A stretch of DNA of 7,403 nt from Flavobacteriales bacterium (GCA_030831885.1 JAURKF010000022.1:1-7403); one strand, 5' to 3'; positions 1 to 6,962 are shown, counted from the stretch's first letter. Numbers and translations are program-made. The notes: a model not told the origin generated them from the sequence alone.

Positions 1-229
1 ACCCGTGTTCTCAAACATTGATTTAGTCCGAGACTATAGGTTTGTTATTTACGATCGGTGGGGAACTGTCGTGTTTGAAAGTATCGATCCAAAGGAACGC
101 TGGACGGGAGAATATCGCGATGGAAGTCATTTCGTAGCGGATGGTGTCTATTCATGGCTGCTTTTCTTCCGAGGGCGCGATGAAAATAATTCGCAATCCA
201 CCTCGGGTATGGTTACCGTCACACGCTGA
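1..229 (+). CDS. T9SS type B sorting domain (gliding-motility-associated C-terminal domain), 3' end of a larger gene
   Basis: The frame is open from the window edge (first full codon at base 2) to TGA at 227-229, so only about 75 C-terminal residues are visible; the GTG at base 5 is internal. Visible are YRFVIYDRWGTVVFES, a WTGEYRDG stretch, then VADGVYSW and a closing SGMVTVTR. This order (hydrophobic-strand + DRWG + VF, W-x-G, DGVY, G-x-V-x-V-x-R) is the pattern of the type B sorting tail found at the end of large secreted or surface-anchored Bacteroidota proteins exported by the type IX secretion system. The tail guides export across the outer membrane. The function of the rest of the protein lies outside the window and cannot be inferred. 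pssA follows after 22 bp on the same strand, so the two may be co-transcribed; no terminator is visible between them. Confidence 0.88.
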   Translation, partial: PVFSNIDLVRDYRFVIYDRWGTVVFESIDPKERWTGEYRDGSHFVADGVYSWLLFFRGRDENNSQSTSGMVTVTR

Positions 230-251
230 TTTTCTGTGTTAATATTGCCGC

Positions 252-995
252 ATGAAATTGCTGAGGCTACTGCCCAATACGCTCACTCTTGCCAATCTTG
301 CCTGCGGATCGATTGCAACTTATCATATTGCCCATTCCTACGATACAACGGCGGCTGTTTATCTCATTTTCCTTGCGGCGTTCTTCGACTTGCTCGATGG
401 CGCAGCTGCGCGCAAACTCGGGGTGAATGGGGATATGGGACGAGAGCTTGACTCATTGGCAGATGTGGTATCATTCGGATTGGCGCCATCCATTATCATC
501 TACACGATGCTGGAACAATCCTTACCTACAGCATTTCAACCTGCGAAATACTTGGCCTTTGCCAATGTAGTTGCAGCAGCTTACCGCCTTGCAAGATTCA
601 ATGTTTCGGAGTCATCCGGAAAATCATTCAATGGTATGCCTTCGCCGGCCAATGGCATATTCTGGGCTTCGCTGATGGCTATCACTGTAGAGAGTAAGAG
701 CTATTCGATAATCACAGGAGAAGCTTGGGTATGGCCGACTAATCTCATCATTACTTTTCTTGTCATCACTACACTGTTGATGGTATCCCACATCGAAATG
801 TTTTCTTTCAAATTTCGAAGTGGTGGTTTAGCGGCCAATAAATCGCAGGTAGTATTTGGATTGATTGGAATCGTGCTCTCCATCACGACCTATATCTTGT
901 TTGAACAATGGCTCTTCATTATTCCGCTTCTTATTCTGCTTTACATCATACTTTCTGTGGTGCGATTTCTCTGGAAGAGCGGCCTGGAAAATTAA
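252..995 (+). CDS. pssA: CDP-diacylglycerol--serine O-phosphatidyltransferase (phosphatidylserine synthase)
   Basis: This 247-residue inner-membrane enzyme is predicted to make phosphatidylserine and CMP from CDP-diacylglycerol and L-serine, the first step towards phosphatidylethanolamine. The CDP-alcohol phosphotransferase signature is complete: D46-x2-D49-G50-x2-A53-R54-x8-G63-x3-D67-x3-D71, with the four metal-binding aspartates present. Two stretches separate it from phosphatidylglycerophosphate synthase: YRLARFN (111-117) and FNGMPSPANG (126-135), which match the RLARFN and F-x-G-x-P-x-PA motifs of the membrane-bound (Bacillus-type) serine enzyme. Further hydrophobic segments lie near 98-112, 164-179, 200-217 and 219-239, and the length is normal for the family. 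The ATG start lies just before the conserved N-terminal LLPNTLTLANLACG. There is no Shine-Dalgarno sequence, which is usual in Bacteroidota. No strong promoter was found in the 22-bp gap, so transcription may come from upstream. Confidence 0.95.
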   Translation: MKLLRLLPNTLTLANLACGSIATYHIAHSYDTTAAVYLIFLAAFFDLLDGAAARKLGVNGDMGRELDSLADVVSFGLAPSIIIYTMLEQSLPTAFQPAKYLAFANVVAAAYRLARFNVSESSGKSFNGMPSPANGIFWASLMAITVESKSYSIITGEAWVWPTNLIITFLVITTLLMVSHIEMFSFKFRSGGLAANKSQVVFGLIGIVLSITTYILFEQWLFIIPLLILLYIILSVVRFLWKSGLEN

Positions 996-1069
996 TTTAT
1001 CGAAATAAGAGGGTCGAAGTCAATTTTTGAAAATCTTTTTTCGTAGAAAGCATCGGGATCGATTAGATT

Positions 1070-2521
1070 TTATCTCATCGAAACGACATCCATTAAAGCA
1101 TTTTTTCGCAAATCAAGAAAAAACCCGGCTATAAGCATTACTAGAAATGGATACGACGTTGCCAAATAGCGTTGCTCTACAAAGCCTATGGCAGCATGAG
1201 CGCATACCAATCCCATAGGGATTGCCATCCAAAGCACATAGCGCCACTTCCGTTTAGCAATCCAAAAAAGAGTTGCGATAACACTGATAAAACTGATGAA
1301 AGGAATTGCCGCAAGGCTGCCCATTTTAATAATCTTCTGAATCCAATTCATCTCATGGTATGCAGGAAAAGGCAAATCATCGATGCGATGCGGAAAGAGA
1401 ATCATCTGTAAAAACTTCAGCCGATTGAATACAAAAAACTTGTACGGATGTTCTGCAACGTATGAATCATAACACGTCTGAGCGCGGTTAATGATTGACT
1501 TTTCCAACTGTAGAGAATCCGAATTCGACAGACTACCCGAATGCAACAAATGGTAATCACTTTTCAATGTAAGAAGGAGAGTGGAATCATATGCCGTTGC
1601 AAAGTCATCGGCTTGAAATGGCATTGGGCGAAAGTCCGATGAATCGAAAAACCAGTATGATTCCCCCCCCTTTGCCCAGGGCTGATAGTCTCCGCCCGTT
1701 GCAATAATCCATTTTCGAATAGCTGCAAAATCAGGCGTTATCTGAGGCTGGCACTCCCCCAACGGAGCAACAAAAACGATTGCGCGGCCGTCGGTAATTC
1801 GATTGTGAAGTGTCCAAAGACTCAATGCGCAAACCGTGGGTAGAATAAGCACAGCGCACCATCCTATCGATCGACGCGACAGACCAAGGTGCGCTACCAA
1901 AAGCACTGATATCACCGGCAATACTACTATCAAGGCAGGGCGCAAAAACACAGCAGTGCATAGGCCCAAAGCCGTTAATAGCAGGTTTTTAAATCGTGGA
2001 TTGATTAAAAATGAACTGAAACTGTAAATCGACAACACCGAAATTGAAATACACAAACTATCAGAAAGCAAAAAATTGTTGCGTACTGCCGTGAATGAAC
2101 TAATACAGGAAATTAGAAGAGTTATATGCAGCGCTTTAATGGATTGGAAAATTCGCGCAACAAGCAAACCCAACGACAACGTGGCAAACACATCCAGTAT
2201 TACCTGAAGAATTACCATGCACTGCTTGGCCGCAATTTCAGACAGAAAGAAACGCAGAGGTGCGTAAAATGGCAATAACCCCGGCATTCGGCATACACTC
2301 GTGTATTGTCCATGAGCCAGTAAGTTTTCGATGGGTAAATAATAACTGTAAGATTCATTTGGATAAAACGCAATACCACCGATGGTTGCATTCGATGCCC
2401 AGTCTTCGCTGCGCAATGCTACAAATGCTACGAACCAAAGACATTTAGCGAGCGCAATGAAAACAAACCATTTTCTTAGCAACGAGCGATCGATGCGATA
2501 GGGTTGGCATAAAGTAATCAC
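1070..2521 (-). CDS. Polytopic membrane protein, probable GT-C / family 39-like glycosyltransferase
   Basis: This is a 483-residue integral membrane protein. A transmembrane helix near 17-36 is followed by an extracytoplasmic loop (about 50-92) containing FYPNESYSYY, NLLAHGQY and RMPGLLPFYAPL. That resembles the first loop of family 39/ArnT-like enzymes, where an acidic residue before a tyrosine (here perhaps E56) is catalytic and an R-x-P-G segment follows. Helices follow around 102-124, 130-146, 153-173, 180-212 and 219-237, then a large soluble loop (about 240-365), then helices near 402-422, 427-445 and 452-469. The last holds EQRYLATSYPFL, similar to the E-x-RY-x3-x-P segment in many of these enzymes. 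Such proteins take a sugar from a polyprenyl-phosphate donor; acceptor and sugar are unknown. The start is GTG: the first in-frame ATG is codon 79, beyond helix 1, and TAA closes the frame 30 bp upstream. It lies directly downstream of the GT2 gene, probably in one transcript. A run of eight G interrupts codons 284-287. Family assignment is by pattern only. Confidence 0.72.
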   Translation of the reverse strand: MITLCQPYRIDRSLLRKWFVFIALAKCLWFVAFVALRSEDWASNATIGGIAFYPNESYSYYLPIENLLAHGQYTSVCRMPGLLPFYAPLRFFLSEIAAKQCMVILQVILDVFATLSLGLLVARIFQSIKALHITLLISCISSFTAVRNNFLLSDSLCISISVLSIYSFSSFLINPRFKNLLLTALGLCTAVFLRPALIVVLPVISVLLVAHLGLSRRSIGWCAVLILPTVCALSLWTLHNRITDGRAIVFVAPLGECQPQITPDFAAIRKWIIATGGDYQPWAKGGESYWFFDSSDFRPMPFQADDFATAYDSTLLLTLKSDYHLLHSGSLSNSDSLQLEKSIINRAQTCYDSYVAEHPYKFFVFNRLKFLQMILFPHRIDDLPFPAYHEMNWIQKIIKMGSLAAIPFISFISVIATLFWIAKRKWRYVLWMAIPMGLVCAHAAIGFVEQRYLATSYPFLVMLIAGFFLDLRKNALMDVVSMR

Positions 2522-2551
2522 AGGGCGAATGTAGCCAGAAGATTGAGTGGG

Positions 2552-3253
2552 TTACAGTCTAAACCTACGCACTTCCCACACCAACTTCGACATATCGCGT
2601 ATAGCCGAGCGCAGTGTTTTCCAGCTTCCTCCTTTAGGTGAACCAAACTCACGTCGCAGATAATTCGTTGGCATCTCAATGGGGCGAACCCCCATACGAT
2701 AAAGCTTAGCACAAATCTCACTTTCAACAAGCGAACTCGTAAGTCGCGGATTGATTTTATGCAACTGGGTAAGGCGATAAACTTTCACCCAATTAACGTC
2801 TCGAAGATAAATGCCTACTACATGCTGATTGAATAAACGATTGGCCCATGTCAGCATTTTTCGGTAAGTGCTATAGCCGGTATTGATTCTATAAAATGAA
2901 TAAAAAGTACGGTCATCGAAAGGTGAAACTGATTTCAGCAACTCCAAATCAAATTGATTGTCACCCGGAATTGCACATACGTATTCTTTGCTTGCTGCCT
3001 GATAGCCCGAGCGCAGCGCATGACCAATGCCCTTGTTTACTTCATGCTGAATAAGTTTCAGGTTCGGAATTCTATTCGCAATGGCTGTTACCTCTTCAAC
3101 AGTCTCATCGCTGCTACCGTCATCAACGACAATAATCTCAAAGTCAGAAGTTATATCTGGAAGCAATCGACTGCATCCATCGAGCACACGACTGATATTG
3201 CCTGCTTCATTATAACAGAAGACGATAATGGAAAGCGGAAAATGGTGTGGCAT
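2552..3253 (-). CDS. Family 2 glycosyltransferase (polyprenyl-phosphate sugar synthase-like)
   Basis: From the ATG at 3253 the protein has 233 residues and is soluble, with no transmembrane segment, so it should act in the cytoplasm or at the inner face of the membrane. The GT-A fold motifs are in order: LSIIVFCYNE (7-16), EIIVVDDGSSDET (about 39-51, with the nucleotide-binding aspartates 44 and 45), NKGIGHALRSGY (73-84), and PGDNQFDLE (96-104) in the place of the metal-binding D-x-D/DxDxQ motif. These are the hallmarks of the GT2 family around dolichol- or polyprenyl-phosphate mannose/glucose synthases, which move a sugar from a nucleotide donor to a lipid phosphate. The next gene encodes a GT-C-like membrane protein that could use such a lipid-linked sugar, which supports this reading without proving it. 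The open frame reaches a TTG at 3265; I prefer the ATG because it immediately precedes the conserved first strand. Sugar specificity cannot be read. Confidence 0.85.
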   Translation of the reverse strand: MPHHFPLSIIVFCYNEAGNISRVLDGCSRLLPDITSDFEIIVVDDGSSDETVEEVTAIANRIPNLKLIQHEVNKGIGHALRSGYQAASKEYVCAIPGDNQFDLELLKSVSPFDDRTFYSFYRINTGYSTYRKMLTWANRLFNQHVVGIYLRDVNWVKVYRLTQLHKINPRLTSSLVESEICAKLYRMGVRPIEMPTNYLRREFGSPKGGSWKTLRSAIRDMSKLVWEVRRFRL

Positions 3254-3323
3254 GCGATGCAGCAAATAAAATGGAAATATTGATTACTTGTAATTGCTAA
3301 ACTCAAGAAGAACATGATATGTG

Positions 3324-3355
3324 TATAAAAGAAATGGGCCCTCGAAAGGGCCCAT
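3324..3355 (-). terminator. Intrinsic terminator of the 1151-residue cargo gene
   Basis: A perfect 9-bp stem (ATGGGCCCT at 3334-3342 with AGGGCCCAT at 3347-3355) encloses a four-base loop that reads TTCG on the minus strand. On that strand the stem is followed by a T-rich run (TTCTTTTAT). It begins 25 bp after the stop codon of the cargo gene and sits before the glycosyltransferase pair, so it separates the two transcription units. On the plus strand no T-run follows, so it should act in one direction only. Confidence 0.85.
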
Positions 3356-3380
3356 CTCCAAAACTTTCACAATCGAAATC

Positions 3381-6300
3381 TTATTGCACAATGAGGCGGT
3401 CTGTTTTCAAATTACCTGCATTGTTCATTTCAATAACGTAAACACCGCTGCTCAACGTCTCATCAAACGTCAGAGTAGTTTGTAAAGATGATTCAACAGT
3501 ATAGGCGCGGGTTGCAACTGCGCGTCCTGCTGCATCGAGCACACGCACTTGCAACATTCCTTTCTGCAATCCGCTCATAGAAATGTTAATAGATTCTCCA
3601 TTATTTGGATTCGGGTAAACTGCTAGTTCATCATTTTCTACTTCCATTGACTTCTCCGCTTCAACCTCTTCAAACAACAGTTCTCCTGATGCAGAAGTTC
3701 CAATTACCTGGATGCGACGTGATGGTCCATATACACCTTCACCATAACTAAAGTTCGGACGGATTTCTACATCCCACGCTCCTGTATTAGCCAAATTCGG
3801 CAATACCGTCAAGCGTAAGTATGGTGATGAACCGGTGTTGGTAAACGTGGATGGTACAACGCTTACTATCTCACCATCACCGCAGCTAACCACCTGTGTG
3901 AACTTATAGGTGTAATTCAACGCTCCGCAAATAGATGCTGTTCCGACACGGGCCGCGTTCAAGTACGCTCCGCGATACAAGCTCGCAGGGCAACGCTGAT
4001 CTGAACGCACCTCCACATTCGGTTGCGCCATGATTGTTACATCATTACAGTTTCCGGTAGTGCCATTGCCGGTTACCAATACGTTTTCAGTGGTACCCGA
4101 ACCATCTTGTAATGCGTAGTTCACATCAACTTGCACATCATACACGCCGCCATAGCGCAATCCCAACGCAGGGTTAGAGAGTGTGATCAAATTGGAACCG
4201 CTCAACGTGCTTGTGCCACTGGCTCCGCCACCTACACCGGTAAAGTTGTAATTGTAGCTAACACCCTGTGATGAACTACCACGGTAGGTCGATTTAAAGG
4301 TGCTACACAAGTTGTAACCACCCGATGGTGGGGTGTATGAGCAACCGCTCGAAGCAAGGTGCTGCAAACACATAGAGAACGCACCACCCGCGCCGCTGGC
4401 TGATCCTGCGCACACGTAGTAAGTCTGACCAGGTGTTAATCCTGAGTAATTCAGACGCTCAAAATCCGAAGCGCTGCCGGAAGTGTTTTCAGAAGAACCG
4501 GGCAACAAGTTGAAGGCAGAGCCGGAGCGGCTGTATAGAGCAATCGCATCATCCTGCGCAGAGCTGGTAAGCGTTACGCTCACACCGTTGCTTATTGCAA
4601 CAAACTTGTACCATATATCCTTACCTGTGAATGCCGCCGACTGAGGAGAGTCAGATGCATTGGTTGTGTTGCCCTGAATAGTGAAACAATTTGGATACAC
4701 CATATTGCTGCTGTACACAACAGTAGCCGCGCTATACGGCGAGTCGTTGCTTACGGCGCTTAGACATGACGAACAGGAGCCGAAACATACCGCAGTTCCA
4801 TTTACGACTGCATTTGAACCGGTGGTAGTGGATACACGATTCGTAAATGTATTGAAACCCGCAGGAACACTCTCCGCTCCCGGCCAATCATTACCATTGA
4901 TAAACTTATATTCAAACGCCTGACCCGCCGGCAAATTCAATACTGCCTCATAGATGCCGTTTCCATCTGCATCAGTCATAGAGATTCCGCTGGGCGACCA
5001 GTTAGCATAACCATATGCTCCAAAGCCCCCGGCCAAATGAACACCATTTGGTGAAACAAGGGTGTTGGCCATATTTACACTAAAGGTATAATTGTAAAAT
5101 TGGGGACATGGTCCGCAACTATTGAAACAAGATACAGATACAAGCTGACTGCTTGCTCCGGAAACACTTAATACACGGTTAGATCCATTTCCGCAGGGTG
5201 CATTAATGTTTCCCTCCCAGCCGGTGGTCCCGTTTTTAAATTTATATTCTACACTTGTGCCTTGCTGCAAATTCAATGTTACAGCGTATACACCGTTGCC
5301 TATGCTCGACATAGCCGTATTGGAAAACCCGTTAAAAGATCCAGCAATGAAAACACCTGAAGGATCAACTACTTGCTGACTCATGTCCACTCGGAAAGTA
5401 ACAGCATTCGTTGTGCAGTTGCCGCAGTAACCGAAGCAACTCAACGGCAAGGTTGTATTGGCAGATGGAACCGTAATTGTACGGTTACTTCCATTGCCGC
5501 ATGGTGCCGATAAATTACCCTCATAAGTCGATCCATTGATAAACTTGTACTCATAATTGTTGCCTGCGCCTAACGTCGATGTATAGGAATAGATACCGGC
5601 GCCTTCATCGGTCATCAGCTGAGGTGTTGACCAGTTAGCCGGTGGGAAATTACCATTGATATAAACGCTGCCACCAACAGTCTCTGAACTCATATTTACA
5701 CGGAACGTAATATTGTATGTGGAAGGACAAACAGCACAAGAATTAAAGCACACCAAATCCGCCGTTGCATCGACAGCGCCTACAGCATAAACGCGGTTGC
5801 TGCCATCGCCACATGGCGCCGCAATATTGCCTTCCCAACCGCCAGTGCCGTTCTTGAATTTATATTGTACAGAAGCTCCCTGAGCAAGGGATGCAGTGTA
5901 GGTGTAGATGCCGCCACCCGCATTGGTCATAGCTTGATCAGAAAATCCGTTGAAAGTGCCTGCAATGAATACTCCGGATGGATCAACTGTCACCTGATTC
6001 ATATCGACCTGGAAAGTGATATTTACGGGAGGAAGCGGTGAGTTGACCGTGTAGTTAAAATTCGCTCCACTGTTGGTCAATGTTCGAATGGTCACTTTAT
6101 CAATATTTGCTGCAGTAGGATTACTTACCGTAGTTGAGAAGAAATAATACTGAACCGTTGTAGCCGCAGCTTGAGCAGGGATTGTGGCAGTGCCAACCGA
6201 TCCTGTGAAAGAAAGCGGAACCAACGTAGAGGTGGTAAATGCATCCGTTGAATAACGCAAGTAAACAATCTCTTCCGCGCTCGGAGCAGCGCTTGCTGTT

Positions 6301-6836
6301 AGAGTCACCACAACGGCATCCGCACTTTCTACACTGCCATTGAGGGGTGATTGAGATGCAGAAGTTAGCGTTATCGGCAGTGCACTCGTTTCCATAAAGA
6401 TTGCCTGCGTACTTGAGTAACCCGCATCAATCCAGTTCATCGTGTACCACTTACCATTCGATAAGGTGATGTTGTTGTTTGGTCCTGCCTGAAAGTTGAC
6501 ATTCGTCAAGGTATTCATTGAAAATGCACCTTCACCCCAGGTATTATTCCAAGGTGACCCGCTTGGACCGGAAGAGAACTTAAATTCATAAAAACCACCA
6601 ACAACATCGCCGCTGCTTGCAGCTGCAGAAAAAATCGTCTGCCAACGGGCTTGACCTTGGGTAATCTTCACCAAACGACCACCTGAGGCTTGGTTCGGAT
6701 TCGCGAAGGCTAGATTCGTTGGGACATTTGCCCAGCCATTCCATGCGCCGGGCATGTTCACTCCTTCAGGCTCATAGATTTGAGCTTGCACCCCACTTAC
6801 CACCATGGCAAGCAGAGCAATTAATAGTTGCTTCAT
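3381..6836 (-). CDS. Secreted multi-module T9SS cargo protein with four glycan-binding-like repeats
   Basis: The protein has 1151 residues. A signal peptide (1-19, hydrophobic core LLIALLAMVV, cleavage probably after VQAQ) sends it to the periplasm, and a type A sorting domain (about 1071-1151: YPNPNNG, VRVLDAAGR, GVYVIEM, KTDRLIVQ) sends it through the type IX system. In between: an N-terminal region (20-150) opening with MPGAWNGW; a beta-sandwich-like stretch (151-268); four modules at 271-371, 372-476, 477-579 and 580-692; a PPC-like module (about 696-828: DIWYKF, DDAIALYS, LTPGQTYYV); and two cysteine-containing beta-rich modules (about 840-925 and 948-1046). The four repeats carry V-F/V-DM, GVFIAG-x-FNGF, GxGIY and YKFxNG-x-W, resembling starch/glycogen-binding modules of the CBM20/CBM48 type. 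No catalytic domain is recognised, so a surface binding or adhesive role is the likeliest inference. The ATG has an A-rich leader and no Shine-Dalgarno sequence. A hairpin terminator follows the stop. Confidence 0.9.
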   Translation of the reverse strand: MKQLLIALLAMVVSGVQAQIYEPEGVNMPGAWNGWANVPTNLAFANPNQASGGRLVKITQGQARWQTIFSAAASSGDVVGGFYEFKFSSGPSGSPWNNTWGEGAFSMNTLTNVNFQAGPNNNITLSNGKWYTMNWIDAGYSSTQAIFMETSALPITLTSASQSPLNGSVESADAVVVTLTASAAPSAEEIVYLRYSTDAFTTSTLVPLSFTGSVGTATIPAQAAATTVQYYFFSTTVSNPTAANIDKVTIRTLTNSGANFNYTVNSPLPPVNITFQVDMNQVTVDPSGVFIAGTFNGFSDQAMTNAGGGIYTYTASLAQGASVQYKFKNGTGGWEGNIAAPCGDGSNRVYAVGAVDATADLVCFNSCAVCPSTYNITFRVNMSSETVGGSVYINGNFPPANWSTPQLMTDEGAGIYSYTSTLGAGNNYEYKFINGSTYEGNLSAPCGNGSNRTITVPSANTTLPLSCFGYCGNCTTNAVTFRVDMSQQVVDPSGVFIAGSFNGFSNTAMSSIGNGVYAVTLNLQQGTSVEYKFKNGTTGWEGNINAPCGNGSNRVLSVSGASSQLVSVSCFNSCGPCPQFYNYTFSVNMANTLVSPNGVHLAGGFGAYGYANWSPSGISMTDADGNGIYEAVLNLPAGQAFEYKFINGNDWPGAESVPAGFNTFTNRVSTTTGSNAVVNGTAVCFGSCSSCLSAVSNDSPYSAATVVYSSNMVYPNCFTIQGNTTNASDSPQSAAFTGKDIWYKFVAISNGVSVTLTSSAQDDAIALYSRSGSAFNLLPGSSENTSGSASDFERLNYSGLTPGQTYYVCAGSASGAGGAFSMCLQHLASSGCSYTPPSGGYNLCSTFKSTYRGSSSQGVSYNYNFTGVGGGASGTSTLSGSNLITLSNPALGLRYGGVYDVQVDVNYALQDGSGTTENVLVTGNGTTGNCNDVTIMAQPNVEVRSDQRCPASLYRGAYLNAARVGTASICGALNYTYKFTQVVSCGDGEIVSVVPSTFTNTGSSPYLRLTVLPNLANTGAWDVEIRPNFSYGEGVYGPSRRIQVIGTSASGELLFEEVEAEKSMEVENDELAVYPNPNNGESINISMSGLQKGMLQVRVLDAAGRAVATRAYTVESSLQTTLTFDETLSSGVYVIEMNNAGNLKTDRLIVQ
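3601..3732. repeat. 132-bp exact direct repeat, left copy
   Basis: This segment is identical base for base to 7272-7403. It lies in the cargo gene and encodes about residues 1036-1079: the end of the last module, the acidic linker and the YPNPNN start of the sorting domain. Identity stops sharply at 3601; on the other side the comparison is cut off by the window edge, so the true repeat may be longer. Confidence 0.97.
4761..5099 (-). repeat. Glycan-binding-like module 4 of the cargo protein (residues 580-692)
   Basis: The module holds YTFSVNMA, SPNGVHLAGGF, an insertion with YANWSPSG, a D/N-rich MTDADGNGIYEAVLNL and FEYKFINGNDW. It ends in C684-x3-C688-x2-C691. Unlike the other three it lacks the APCGxGSNR segment and so lacks that fourth cysteine. 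Confidence 0.72.
5100..5408 (-). repeat. Glycan-binding-like module 3 of the cargo protein (residues 477-579)
   Basis: The module holds VTFRVDMSQQVV, DPSGVFIAGSFNGF, NGVYAVTLNL, VEYKFKNG, TGWEGN and APCGNGSNR, ending in C570-x3-C574-x2-C577. It is nearly a copy of module 1 along the whole fold. Confidence 0.75.
5409..5723 (-). repeat. Glycan-binding-like module 2 of the cargo protein (residues 372-476)
   Basis: The module holds ITFRVNMS, SVYINGNF, an inserted PPANWSTPQLMTDEG, GIYSYTSTL, YEYKFINGS and APCGNGSNR, ending in C467-x3-C471-x2-C474. The NWS insertion groups it with module 4 rather than with modules 1 and 3. Confidence 0.72.
5724..6026 (-). repeat. Glycan-binding-like module 1 of the cargo protein (residues 271-371)
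   Basis: The module holds ITFQVDMN, DPSGVFIAGTFNGF, GGGIYTYTASL, VQYKFKNG, GGWEGN and APCGDGSNR, and ends in a cysteine cluster C363-x3-C367-x2-C370. The GVFIAG-x-FNGF and YKFKNG strands resemble the core of starch-binding (CBM20/48-like) modules. It is most similar to module 3. Confidence 0.75.
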
Positions 6837-6872
6837 TGTTTTTTGTTAAAAGGTTAATTTTTGAAAGGGAGA

Positions 6873-6895
6873 CTATGAAAACTAAATTTTCATAG
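6873..6895 (-). promoter_or_regulatory. Stem-loop in the 5' leader of the cargo gene
   Basis: A perfect 9-bp inverted repeat (CTATGAAAA and TTTTCATAG) with a five-base loop lies 36 bp upstream of the ATG, within the predicted leader and just after the likely transcription start. It is AT-rich, so only moderately stable, and no T-run follows it, which argues against a terminator. It could stabilise the 5' end of the mRNA or bind a regulator. Confidence 0.4.
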
Positions 6896-6902
6896 CCATA
6901 AT

Positions 6903-6931
6903 CGAAATTAGTCAAGAGTGTGTAATACAAA
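6903..6931 (-). promoter_or_regulatory. Candidate Bacteroidota-type promoter for the 1151-residue cargo gene
   Basis: On the minus strand TTTG (6928-6931) is followed after 17 bp by TAATTTCG (6903-6910), one mismatch from the Bacteroidota -7 consensus TAnnTTTG with its -33 TTTG. Transcription would start near 6897, giving a leader of about 60 bases before the ATG at 6836. The match is imperfect and other TTTG copies lie close by, so the exact boxes are uncertain. Confidence 0.4.
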
Positions 6932-6962
6932 CACTAACAAAGTGTATTTTTTACACTAACAA
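6917..6962. repeat. Tandem pair of palindromic units, possible operator
   Basis: Two head-to-tail units lie at 6917-6940 (24 bp) and 6941-6962 (22 bp). Each starts with AGTGT, contains the inverted match ACACT, and ends with AACAA. In the second unit the arms are AGTGTA and TACACT around five T; in the first they are AGTGT and ACACT around nine bases. The shared ACACTAACAAA copies are 22 bp apart, about two helical turns, so they would present the same face of the DNA. The element overlaps the candidate -33 box of the cargo gene, which suggests binding of a regulator; this role is inference. Confidence 0.5.

Noticed and set aside
240..247. TAATATTG just before pssA as a TAnnTTTG promoter box
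   Set aside because: It has a mismatch, no TTTG lies at the right distance upstream, and it is too close to the ATG for a usual leader.
236..451. 71-codon open frame on the plus strand overlapping pssA
   Set aside because: It overlaps the catalytic signature of pssA in another frame and is cysteine/arginine rich without any motif.
996..1069. Possible bidirectional terminator between pssA and the convergent membrane protein gene
   Set aside because: Only stems of 4-5 bp can be drawn (for example GAAAA with TTTTC) with no strong stem followed by a T-run in either direction.
2522..2554. GT2 and the membrane protein as one gene broken by a stop codon
   Set aside because: They share a reading frame across a single TAA, but GT2 ends at a natural length for soluble members and the next protein begins properly before its first helix, so two genes are more likely; a same-frame pair occurs by chance one time in three.
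2954..3283. 109-codon open frame on the plus strand opposite the GT2 gene
   Set aside because: It lies antisense to a gene with clear catalytic motifs, and its translation shows no recognisable domain.
3283..3294. Short palindrome ATTACttGTAAT upstream of the GT2 gene
   Set aside because: Five-base arms are expected by chance in AT-rich intergenic DNA, and no promoter boxes with proper spacing lie beside it.
4681..4923. 80-codon open frame on the plus strand inside the cargo gene
   Set aside because: It is antisense to the module 4 and PPC-like region; the minus-strand frame is strongly supported and this one has no family features.
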